DNA of 5,186 nucleotides from an uncultured Selenomonadales bacterium (lineage in GTDB: Bacteria > Bacillota_C > Negativicutes > Selenomonadales > Selenomonadaceae), in assembly GCA_937916025.1 (NCBI GenBank), contig CALGGX010000168.1, positions 1 to 5,186 of the forward strand. The letters run 5' to 3'. Under the pieces are notes generated by a model. The model was not told where the DNA came from. It worked only from the letters and a program-made list of their open reading frames with translations, and searched no databases. This document shows, piece after piece, positions 1-5,178 of the stretch. How positions within the stretch are numbered: the first letter of the stretch is position 1; each line of letters opens with the position of its first letter. Made by a program: the position numbers and the translations under genes.

Positions 1-1
1 G

Positions 2-214
2 CGGGAGCCGGAGGCTTATCGCGAGCCCGAGCCGACGTATCGAGAGCCGGAACCGGTATATCGAGAACCCGAGCCGTCATATCGCGAGCCGGAACCGGTA
101 TATCGCGAGCCCGAGCCGTCGTATCGAGAACCGTCGTATTCGGAGCTGTCCGGCGGCACGGATAATTATGACGTGCCTTCGCCCGGTGACAGCGTCTCGA
201 AGGGAAGAAATTGA
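2..214 (+). CDS. 3' end of an unidentified gene; C-terminal tail of YREPEP repeats
   Basis: The gene is open from the left edge and ends at TGA 212-214; its start lies outside the window, so this is the last 70 codons. The visible protein is low-complexity: five seven-residue units Y-R-E-P-E-P-X (X = T, V, S, V, S), a shortened Y-R-E-P-S unit, then Y-S-E-L and a Gly/Ser/Asp-rich end finishing S-K-G-R-N. Alternating Arg/Glu charge with Pro at every second or third position suggests an extended, disordered tail; no catalytic motif or membrane segment is visible. The stop is only 15 bp before the preferred tyrS start, so the two are probably cotranscribed. From memory of gene order in related bacteria, a class A penicillin-binding protein with a Pro-rich tail would fit upstream of tyrS, but nothing in these 70 codons proves it. 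Confidence is high that this is coding; the function is unknown. Confidence 0.7.
   Translation, partial: REPEAYREPEPTYREPEPVYREPEPSYREPEPVYREPEPSYREPSYSELSGGTDNYDVPSPGDSVSKGRN
17..136 (+). repeat. Tandem 21-bp coding repeat (YREPEPX), 42-bp higher-order period
   Basis: Five 21-bp units begin with TAT at 17, 38, 59, 80 and 101, followed by a 15-bp partial unit at 122-136. Units 2 and 4 (ending GTA, Val) differ from each other at one base. Units 3 and 5 (ending TCA or TCG, Ser) also resemble each other more than they resemble their neighbours. The array is therefore better described as a repeated 42-bp dimer. All units stay in frame, so copy-number change would lengthen or shorten the protein tail without a frameshift. 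Confidence 0.8.
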
Positions 215-216
215 TT

Positions 217-220
217 GGAG
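217..220 (+). promoter_or_regulatory. Shine-Dalgarno sequence for tyrS
   Basis: GGAG lies 9 nt before TTG 230. It favours TTG 230 over the in-frame TTG codons at 215 and 221, which would place this GGAG inside or directly against the coding region. A weaker purine run at 201-210 could serve TTG 215 instead. Confidence 0.55.
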
Positions 221-229
221 TTGAGTTTT

Positions 230-1444
230 TTGGCAGAAAATGTATTTGACACTCTGAAGGAGCGCGGATTTTTGGCGCAATGCACTGACGAAGCCGAAGT
301 GCGCGAGTTGCTCGGCAACAAGAAGATCACGTTTTACATCGGTTTCGATCCGACGGCGGACAGTCTGCACGCCGGGCATTTCATTGCGCTGATGGTGATG
401 GCGCACATGCAGCGCGCGGGGCATCGACCGATCTGCTTGGTCGGAGGCGGCACCGGCACGGTCGGCGATCCTTCCGGTCGCTCCGATCTTCGGAAGGTTA
501 TGACCGACGAGATCATCGAGCACAATTGTGAGTGTTTCAAAAAGCAGATCGCGCGGTTTATCGACTTCTCGGACGGCAAGGCGTTGATGGTGAACAACGG
601 CGATTGGCTCCGCAAGCTCGGCTACATCGATCTGTTGCGAGAGGTCGGCGCGCATTTTACAGTCAATCGCATGCTCGCCGCCGAGTGCTACAAACAGCGT
701 TGGGAGAAGGGCTTGACGTTCCTCGAGTTCAATTACATGGTGATGCAGGCGTATGATTTTTACAAGCTGAACGGCGATTATGATTGCGTGATGCAACTCG
801 GCGGTGACGATCAATGGTCGAACATCATCGCGGGCGTGGAGTTGACGCGGCGCAAAACCGGTCGCGCGGTGTACGGCTTGACGAACAAGTTGCTGACGAA
901 GTCGGACGGCTCGAAAATGGGCAAGACGGCGGGCGGGGCATTGTGGCTCGACGCGGAAAAAGTGTCGCCTTACGAGTTTTATCAGTACTGGCGCAATGTC
1001 GACGATGCTGATGTCAAGACGTGTTTGTCGCTGTTGACATTCCTGCCGATGGAAGAAGTAAATCGGTTGAGCGCGCTGAAAGATTCGGCGATCAACGAAG
1101 CGAAATCGATCCTCGCATACGAAGTGACGAAACTCGTGCACGGAGCGAACGCGGCGGACGCGGCTCAAAAGCAGGCGCAATCGATCTTCGGCGGTGCGAG
1201 GGAAGATATTCCGACGATCTCGGTCGGAGAGGCGGGCGATCGGAAGTTACTCGATCTGCTCGTCGAGCATAAAATTATCGGCTCGAAAGGCGAAGGGCGT
1301 CGATTGATCGCGCAGAACGGACTGTCGCTCGACGACGAGAAGGTCGGCGATTCCGATCGGCTCGTGACGGCGGCGGAGATCGAGCGCGGCGCGGTTGTGC
1401 GCATCGGCAAGAAGAAATTTTTCAAACTGATCAAAGGGGAGTAA
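230..1444 (+). CDS. tyrS: Tyrosyl-tRNA synthetase
   Basis: This class I synthetase activates tyrosine with ATP and attaches it to tRNA-Tyr in the cytoplasm. With TTG 230 as start the protein has 404 residues and begins M-A-E-N-V-F-D-T-L, a normal TyrS beginning and length. Visible motifs are the HIGH-type signature HAGH at residues 47-50, preceded by G-F-D-P-T-A-D-S-L; a Gly-rich stretch [13 protein letters not shown]; the tyrosine-site segment Q-L-G-G-D-D-Q-W at 189-196; and the KMSKS-type loop K-M-G-K-T at 229-233. A C-terminal S4-like RNA-binding domain runs from about residue 339 to the end and closes with [13 protein letters not shown] 215 would add five residues (M-E-L-S-F) and is the main alternative start. 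The stop is 3 bp before the YebC-family gene, and that gene's ribosome-binding site lies in the last codons of tyrS, implying coupled expression. No T-box leader is visible upstream, so expression probably comes from a promoter outside the window. Confidence 0.97.
   Translation: MAENVFDTLKERGFLAQCTDEAEVRELLGNKKITFYIGFDPTADSLHAGHFIALMVMAHMQRAGHRPICLVGGGTGTVGDPSGRSDLRKVMTDEIIEHNCECFKKQIARFIDFSDGKALMVNNGDWLRKLGYIDLLREVGAHFTVNRMLAAECYKQRWEKGLTFLEFNYMVMQAYDFYKLNGDYDCVMQLGGDDQWSNIIAGVELTRRKTGRAVYGLTNKLLTKSDGSKMGKTAGGALWLDAEKVSPYEFYQYWRNVDDADVKTCLSLLTFLPMEEVNRLSALKDSAINEAKSILAYEVTKLVHGANAADAAQKQAQSIFGGAREDIPTISVGEAGDRKLLDLLVEHKIIGSKGEGRRLIAQNGLSLDDEKVGDSDRLVTAAEIERGAVVRIGKKKFFKLIKGE
1436..1441 (+). 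promoter_or_regulatory. Shine-Dalgarno sequence for the YebC-family gene
   Basis: GGGGAG lies 6 nt before ATG 1448, inside the last codons of tyrS, and fixes the start of the downstream gene. Confidence 0.7.
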
Positions 1445-1447
1445 TTT

Positions 1448-2176
1448 ATGTCGGGACATTCCAAATGGGCAAACATTAAACGCAAGAAGGGCGCGAATGA
1501 CGCAATTCGCGGCGCGATCACAACAAAAATCGGACGCGAGATCACGATTGCGGTGCGAATGGGCGGTGCCGATCCGACCGGCAACATGCGCTTGAAGCTC
1601 GCGCTGTCTAAGGCGAAGTCAAACAACATTCCGAAAGACAACATCAATCGCGCAATTCAAAAAGGACTTGGCGCGACGGACGGTGCGAATTACGAAGAGA
1701 TTACGTATGAAGGCTACGGTCCCGGCGGCGCGGCGTTGATGCTCGACATTTTGACGGACAATCGCAATCGGACGGCGGCGTCGGTGCGGCATATATTCAG
1801 CAAGCACGGCGGCAATCTCGGCGAGAACGGTTGCGTGGGCTGGATGTTCAAGAAGAAGGCGGTGTTCGTGGTCGACAAAGAGTCGTTCGAGGACGAGGAC
1901 GAGTTGATGACGATAGTGCTCGACGCGGGCGCGGAGGATTTCGAGGCGGACGAGGACTCTTACGAGATCACGGCGGCACCGGAAGATTTCGACGCGATCG
2001 AGGCGGCACTGGCGGAGCATAAGATCGAAACGGCGTCGGCAGAAATAACGCAAGTTCCCGATACGACCGTCAAGCTCGAGGGCAAAGATGCCGAGAAAAT
2101 GCAGAACCTGCTCGACGCGCTCGACGAAGACGACGACGTTCAGAACGTCTATGGCAACTATGAATTCAATGATTAA
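1448..2176 (+). CDS. yebC: YebC/PmpR/TACO1-family protein
   Basis: A 242-residue protein, the usual length for the family, with ATG start. The N-terminal signature M-S-G-H-S-K-W-A-N-I-K is diagnostic, followed by the basic helical region with K-I-G-R-E-I-T. The central part has N-N-I-P-K-D-N-I-N-R-A-I, then Y-E-G-Y-G-P-G-G-A-A, L-T-D-N-R-N-R-T and the H-G-G-N-L-G segment. The acidic C-terminus ends with the typical D-D-V-Q-N-V-Y pattern. Family members were long annotated as DNA-binding transcriptional regulators. More recent work on the mitochondrial homologue TACO1 and on bacterial YebC proteins supports a role in translation, helping ribosomes through difficult sequences such as polyproline. 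Its position directly behind tyrS and upstream of gltX agrees with a translation role, but context cannot decide between the two models. The tyrS-yebC gap is 3 bp. The stop TAA lies at the edge of the inverted heptamer arrays. The family call is very secure; the molecular role is not. Confidence 0.96.
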   Translation: MSGHSKWANIKRKKGANDAIRGAITTKIGREITIAVRMGGADPTGNMRLKLALSKAKSNNIPKDNINRAIQKGLGATDGANYEEITYEGYGPGGAALMLDILTDNRNRTAASVRHIFSKHGGNLGENGCVGWMFKKKAVFVVDKESFEDEDELMTIVLDAGAEDFEADEDSYEITAAPEDFDAIEAALAEHKIETASAEITQVPDTTVKLEGKDAEKMQNLLDALDEDDDVQNVYGNYEFND

Positions 2177-2258
2177 TGCGTAATTCGTAATTCATAATTG
2201 GAGGAACGCCGGATGCTCAACGAATTAATTACGCATTACGCATTACGCATTACGCATT
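2174..2258. repeat. Opposed heptamer arrays in the yebC-ruvC gap
   Basis: On the left, four related 7-mers run back to back from 2174: TAATGCG, TAATTCG, TAATTCA, TAATTGG. On the right, four perfect copies of ATTACGC occupy 2228-2255, followed by ATT. The right array is the reverse-complement sense of the left one. A 12-bp perfect inverted repeat pairs 2174-2185 with 2227-2238; the 41-nt loop contains an orphan Shine-Dalgarno and ATG. The stem is AT-rich and has no T-run behind it, so it does not look like a terminator. It resembles the short heptameric intergenic repeats scattered in many bacterial genomes; no mobility gene is linked to it here. Confidence 0.75.
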
Positions 2259-2281
2259 GCAATGATCGCGATGGGGATTGA
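2200..2281 (+). other. Orphan Shine-Dalgarno with a 22-codon upstream ORF overlapping the ruvC start
   Basis: GGAGGA at 2200-2205 is well placed for ATG 2213. That frame encodes 22 residues (M-L-N-E-L-I-T-H-Y-A, then through the heptamers) and stops at TGA 2279-2281, past the ruvC start codon. RuvC itself has no recognisable ribosome-binding site at ATG 2262, so ribosomes entering at 2213 could reinitiate at ruvC (translational coupling). The alternative is that 2200-2215 is the remnant of an older ruvC start displaced by insertion of the repeats. Neither is proven; the peptide itself looks meaningless. Confidence 0.35.
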
Positions 2282-2732
2282 TCCCGGGACGGCGCGATGC
2301 GGCTACGGCTTGATAGAGATCGAAGGCGATCGATTGACGCCGCTCGTATTCGACTCGATCACGACGCATCCGAAAGCGCGCATGCAGGATCGGTTGGAAA
2401 AGATTTACGACGGCGTCGACGCGCTGATGAAGGAATACAAGCCGCACGTGCTGGGCGTGGAGAAGCTGTTTTTCGGTCGAAACGCGACGACGGCGATCCC
2501 TGTCGGGCAGGCGCGCGGCGTGGTATTGTTGGCGGCGGCGAAAAATCAAATCAATCTCGTCGAGCTGACGCCGGCGGAGATCAAACTCGCAATCACCGGT
2601 TACGGCAATGCGGATAAGCAACAGATGATGTTCATGATCGGCAAATTGTTGCGGCTCGAAGGGCAAATTGCGCTCGACGACACGGCAGACGCGTTGGCGG
2701 TGGCAATCGCCGTTTCGCAATCGACATTTTGA
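2262..2732 (+). CDS. ruvC: Crossover junction endodeoxyribonuclease RuvC
   Basis: RuvC is a dimeric, Mg-dependent resolvase that cuts Holliday junctions produced by recombination, normally guided by the RuvAB motor. The predicted protein has 156 residues, slightly short but within the family range. The acidic active site is complete: D7 in M-G-I-D-P-G-T, E67 in L-G-V-E-K-L-F-F, and D140 with D143 in D-D-T-A-D-A-L-A-V-A-I. The G-R-N-A-T-T-A and G-Q-A-R-G segments are also typical. ATG 2262 places the first aspartate at position 7 as in E. coli RuvC; ATG 2271 is an alternative that would leave it at position 4. Neither start has a good Shine-Dalgarno, which is unusual beside the other genes here. 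The stop is 14 bp before the gltX start. ruvA and ruvB, often next in line, are not in this window. Confidence 0.96.
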   Translation: MIAMGIDPGTARCGYGLIEIEGDRLTPLVFDSITTHPKARMQDRLEKIYDGVDALMKEYKPHVLGVEKLFFGRNATTAIPVGQARGVVLLAAAKNQINLVELTPAEIKLAITGYGNADKQQMMFMIGKLLRLEGQIALDDTADALAVAIAVSQSTF

Positions 2733-2734
2733 TT

Positions 2735-2740
2735 GGAGGA
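2735..2740 (+). promoter_or_regulatory. Shine-Dalgarno sequence for gltX
   Basis: GGAGGA lies 6 nt before TTG 2747. It decides the start: the in-frame TTG 2729 lies upstream of this site and overlaps the ruvC stop, so it has no comparable signal. Confidence 0.75.
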
Positions 2741-2746
2741 GATACA

Positions 2747-4204
2747 TTGACTTTGAACAGAGTTCGCACTCGGTTTGCGCCGAGTCCGACCGGTTTCATG
2801 CATATCGGAAATCTTCGCACCGCGCTTTACGCATATTTGTTTGCGAAGGCGTCCGGCGGCGATTTTATTTTGCGAATTGAGGACACGGATCGCGCGCGCT
2901 ACGTCGAGGGAGCGGTCGAGTTTATCGAGAACACTCTCAAAGCCGCGCGGATAATTCCCGACGAAGGACCGCATCACGGCGGCAAATTCGCGCCTTACGT
3001 CCAGAGCGAGCGCATGGATATTTATAAAAAATACGCCGAGCAGTTGGTCGAGAGCGGGCATGCGTATCGCTGTTTCTGCCAACAATCGGAAGAGCAGTCG
3101 GACGGCGAGAAGAAATTCGGCGGTTACGATCGGCATTGCAGGGATTTATCGGCGGCGGAGATCGAAAAAAATCTCGCGGCGGGAGTGCCGTACGTCATTC
3201 GACAGAAAATGCCGCTTGCGGGCGAGACGACGTTTTTCGATCTGTTGCACGGCAACATCACGATTGCCAATTCCGAGCTCGAAGATCAAGTGCTGTTGAA
3301 GCGCGACGGCATGCCGACATACAATTTTGCGAACGTCATCGACGATCACTTGATGGAAGTCTCGCATATCATTCGCGGCACGGAGTTTATCACGTCGACG
3401 CCGAAGCACGTGTTGCTGTATCAATTCTTCGGCTGGGAGTTGCCGTCGTTCATACATCTCGCGCCGGTGATGGGCAAGGCGACGGACGGTTCGGTATCAA
3501 AACTGTCGAAGCGGCATGGCGCGACGAGTTTCGACGATCTGATCAAGGCGGGGTATCTGCCGGAGGCGATCACGAATTACGTGGCGTTGCTCGGTTGGAG
3601 TCCGAAGAACAGCAATCAAGAGATTTTCTCGCCGGAAGAATTGATTGCGGCGTTCAGCCTTGACGGCTTGTCGAAGTCTCCGGCGGTTTTCGATTATGAC
3701 AAACTCGATTGGATGAACGGCGAATATTTCAAGCGCATGTCTGATGAAGAATTCGCAACTTCCGCACGGAGTTTTGTGGAGCTCGACGAGAATCTCGAGT
3801 CGAAATGGAATTTCCTCGCGAGCTTACTGAAAACGCGCGTTGCGAAATTCGGCGAGCTCAATGACAAGCTCAAATTCCTGCTCGAAATGCCGCCGTTTGA
3901 TGCAGAGCTTTTTATCAACAAGAAAAACAAAGTGACGGTCGAGAAGTCGATCGAGATCATTGCGCCGACGATTGAAATGCTCGAGGCGATCGACGATTGG
4001 ACTCTCGAGAATATTTCGGAGCGCGTCGGAGAGTTTACTGCTTCGACGGGGCTGAAGGTCGGCACGGTGATGTGGCCTTTGCGCGTCGGACTGTCGGGGC
4101 AGAAAATTACGCCGGGCGGGGTGAATGAGATTTTGTATCTCCTCGGCAAAAAAAATTCGCTTCGCCGTTTGCATGAAACGCTTGACAATCTTCGAGCGGT
4201 GTAG
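2747..4204 (+). CDS. gltX: Glutamyl-tRNA synthetase
   Basis: A class I synthetase that charges tRNA-Glu with glutamate. With the TTG start chosen from its Shine-Dalgarno, the protein has 485 residues, normal for bacterial GluRS. It opens with V-R-T-R-F-A-P-S-P-T-G; the HIGH signature is H-I-G-N at 19-22, followed by the glutamate-site segment R-I-E-D-T-D-R at 43-49. The KMSKS motif is K-L-S-K-R at 252-256, followed by H-G-A-T-S, as in true GluRS enzymes. A possible zinc-binding knob is C109-x-C111 with Y127-x3-C131. The C-terminal helical anticodon-binding region runs to the end with no truncation. Whether it is discriminating or also mischarges tRNA-Gln (as in bacteria that make Gln-tRNA through GatCAB) cannot be told from these motifs. 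It is closely linked to ruvC upstream (14 bp) and to tRNA-Glu(CUC) downstream (26 bp), so enzyme and substrate tRNA may share a transcript. A promoter for the tRNA overlaps its last codons. Confidence 0.97.
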   Translation: MTLNRVRTRFAPSPTGFMHIGNLRTALYAYLFAKASGGDFILRIEDTDRARYVEGAVEFIENTLKAARIIPDEGPHHGGKFAPYVQSERMDIYKKYAEQLVESGHAYRCFCQQSEEQSDGEKKFGGYDRHCRDLSAAEIEKNLAAGVPYVIRQKMPLAGETTFFDLLHGNITIANSELEDQVLLKRDGMPTYNFANVIDDHLMEVSHIIRGTEFITSTPKHVLLYQFFGWELPSFIHLAPVMGKATDGSVSKLSKRHGATSFDDLIKAGYLPEAITNYVALLGWSPKNSNQEIFSPEELIAAFSLDGLSKSPAVFDYDKLDWMNGEYFKRMSDEEFATSARSFVELDENLESKWNFLASLLKTRVAKFGELNDKLKFLLEMPPFDAELFINKKNKVTVEKSIEIIAPTIEMLEAIDDWTLENISERVGEFTASTGLKVGTVMWPLRVGLSGQKITPGGVNEILYLLGKKNSLRRLHETLDNLRAV

Positions 4205-4210
4205 TATATT
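4182..4210 (+). promoter_or_regulatory. Near-consensus sigma-70-type promoter for tRNA-Glu
   Basis: A perfect -35 box TTGACA (4182-4187) and a -10 box TATATT (4205-4210) are separated by exactly 17 bp. The -35 lies within the last gltX codons and the -10 immediately follows the gltX stop. Transcription would be expected to start around 4216-4218, about 14 nt before the mature tRNA. Box quality, optimal spacing and position before a tRNA make this the best promoter in the window. Confidence 0.8.
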
Positions 4211-4230
4211 ACCGAGCGTTGAAAGACATC

Positions 4231-4305
4231 GGCGCCTTGGTCAAGCGGTCAAGACACCGGCCTCTCACGCCGGTTTCATGGGTTCGAATCCCATAGGCGT
4301 CACCA
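4231..4305 (+). tRNA. tRNA-Glu (anticodon CUC)
   Basis: A 75-nt tRNA including encoded CCA at 4303-4305. The acceptor stem pairs 4231-4237 with 4295-4301 (seven pairs, one G-U). The anticodon stem pairs 4257-4261 with 4269-4273; its seven-base loop has T33 at 4263 and anticodon CTC at 4264-4266, reading the GAG codon. The T-arm stem pairs 4278-4282 with 4290-4294 around TTCGAAT. The D-arm region GTCAAGCGGTCAAGAC is typical of bacterial tRNA-Glu. Many bacteria carry only the UUC isoacceptor, so this is probably an additional species suited to a GAG-using genome. It lies 26 bp after gltX, with its own promoter and terminator. Confidence 0.97.
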
Positions 4306-4319
4306 TAACATGAAATTTC

Positions 4320-4349
4320 AAGGAGCAGTTCGGCAGGGCTGCTCCTTTT
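4320..4349 (+). terminator. Intrinsic terminator after tRNA-Glu
   Basis: A 9-bp perfect stem pairs AAGGAGCAG (4320-4328) with CTGCTCCTT (4339-4347) around a 10-nt loop, ending in TTTT at 4346-4349. It begins 15 bp after the tRNA CCA. The T-run is short, so some read-through into the next gene is plausible. Confidence 0.75.
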
Positions 4350-4354
4350 CGATT

Positions 4355-4360
4355 GAGGAG
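4355..4360 (+). promoter_or_regulatory. Shine-Dalgarno sequence for the thiM-like gene
   Basis: GAGGAG lies 8 nt before TTG 4369. The in-frame GTG at 4360 overlaps this site and so is a poor start, which supports TTG 4369. Confidence 0.65.
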
Positions 4361-4368
4361 TGATTGCA

Positions 4369-5178
4369 TTGAACGAAGCGGAGATCAGATCGAAAATCCG
4401 CGCGGCGGTTGAAGATGCGCGCGAGAAAAATCCGATGGCACCTTCGGTTACGAACACCGTGACGCAGGATTTTGTTGCGAACGCGCAATTGGCGGTCGGC
4501 GGCTCGGCGGCAATGTTGTATTTGCCGGACGAGTGCGAGGCGATCGCAGCGATTGCTCCGGCGGTTTACATCAACATGGGTACGGCGTTACCGTTCTACG
4601 CAGAGACATTGCCGCGAATGATCCGCGCGCTCGCCGATTGCAAGACGCCGTGGGTGCTTGATCCTGTCGGGATTGGAATGAGCTCATTGCGGACGGAATT
4701 GATTCGGCAAATGAAACACTTCCCGCCGACAATTGTGCGCGGAAATGCGTCGGAGATCATAGCGGTCGCTCGGTTGTGGGGCTTGATTGACGACGAGACG
4801 ATCGGGCGGGTGCGGGGCGTCGACTCGACAGACTCGGTAGCTTCCGCGCGGGATGCGGCGATCACTCTCGCTCGATACATCAAAGGCGCGGCAGCAGTGA
4901 GCGGCTCGGACGATCTGATCACGGACGGCGAGATTGTGGAAAGCGGTACAAGGGAGCATATCTTTAGAAATCCTAGGCACCCTTATACCCTTGGCTTGTT
5001 TGGTTCCTTACCTAAGCTCGATGACGATTCGAAGAGGCTTAGCCCGATAAAGGGGCTTCCACCAGATCCAACGCATCTGCCAGAGGGCTGCAAGTTCTGT
5101 CCACGTTGCCCGCATGCTGATAAGTGCTCTCAGGCTGCAAACGTACTTATGCAGCCTTCTGTTCGGAAACCTGCTTGA
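4369..5178 (+). CDS. Chimeric ORF: hydroxyethylthiazole kinase (ThiM) N-terminal part joined to an OppD/DppD-type C-terminal tail
   Basis: The ORF has 269 residues. Residues 1 to about 188 are ThiM, which phosphorylates the thiazole alcohol for thiamine salvage: V-T-N-T-V-T-Q-D-F-V-A-N at 27-38, P-W-V-L-D-P-V-G at 94-101, R-G-N-A-S-E-I at 124-130, G-V-D-S at 150-153, and S-G-S-D-D-L-I-T-D-G just before the join. ThiM should continue into the Gly-Thr-Gly-Cys active-site loop and last helices, but these are absent. Instead the frame passes into G-E-I-V-E-S-G-T, H-P-Y-T at 204-207 and a Cys-rich end, which belong to peptide ABC transporter ATPases. Total length is near that of normal ThiM (about 265-275) only by chance. 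Codon choice changes at the join. Without the ThiM active-site loop and without Walker motifs, neither activity is expected. It may be a genuine recombinant gene or an assembly join. The recognition of both parts is firm; the biological reality of the fusion is not. Confidence 0.85.
   Translation: MNEAEIRSKIRAAVEDAREKNPMAPSVTNTVTQDFVANAQLAVGGSAAMLYLPDECEAIAAIAPAVYINMGTALPFYAETLPRMIRALADCKTPWVLDPVGIGMSSLRTELIRQMKHFPPTIVRGNASEIIAVARLWGLIDDETIGRVRGVDSTDSVASARDAAITLARYIKGAAAVSGSDDLITDGEIVESGTREHIFRNPRHPYTLGLFGSLPKLDDDSKRLSPIKGLPPDPTHLPEGCKFCPRCPHADKCSQAANVLMQPSVRKPA
4933..5178 (+). pseudogene. 3' fragment of an Opp/Dpp peptide ABC transporter ATPase gene (oligo_HPY region)
   Basis: This part encodes only the C-terminal extension that follows the nucleotide-binding domain in OppD/DppD/OppF-type ATPases: I-V-E-S-G-T, I-F-R-N-P-R-H-P-Y-T, S-L-P-K-L, I-K-G-L-P-P, then G-C-K-F-C-P-R-C-P-H-A-D-K-C. 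The four cysteines are residues 241, 244, 247 and 253 of the chimeric ORF; such cysteines in the family have been linked to an iron-sulfur cluster in some transporters. Walker A, signature and Walker B motifs are missing, so this is a fragment. Codon use differs from the rest of the window: of 12 Pro codons only two are CCG, and four of six Arg codons are AGA or AGG. The 5' limit is approximate because the shared residues G-E could come from either parent. After the stop only eight bases remain. Confidence 0.75.

Noticed and set aside
1..229. T-box or other leader riboswitch for tyrS
   Set aside because: The region is coding sequence with in-frame repeats up to 15 bp before tyrS; no room and no T-box motif is visible.
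77..1180. Long antisense open frame opposite tyrS (367 codons), and similar antisense frames opposite the other genes
   Set aside because: These are Arg/His/Gln-rich shadows created by the codon bias of the real + strand genes; they show no family motifs.
2174..2238. Intrinsic terminator between yebC and ruvC
   Set aside because: The 12-bp stem is AT-rich, has a 41-nt loop and is not followed by a T-run, so it does not have terminator form.
2174..2258. CRISPR-like array
   Set aside because: The repeats are 7 bp, directly abutting and without spacers; no cas genes are near.
4231..4305. tRNA-Glu as an integration (att) site for a mobile element
   Set aside because: No integrase, no repeat of the tRNA 3' end elsewhere in the window, and the downstream ThiM codons match the host style; the foreign-looking part begins 600 bp later.
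4306..4368. TPP riboswitch upstream of the thiM-like gene
   Set aside because: Only 63 bp are available, mostly occupied by the terminator hairpin; the conserved CUGAGA-type core is absent.
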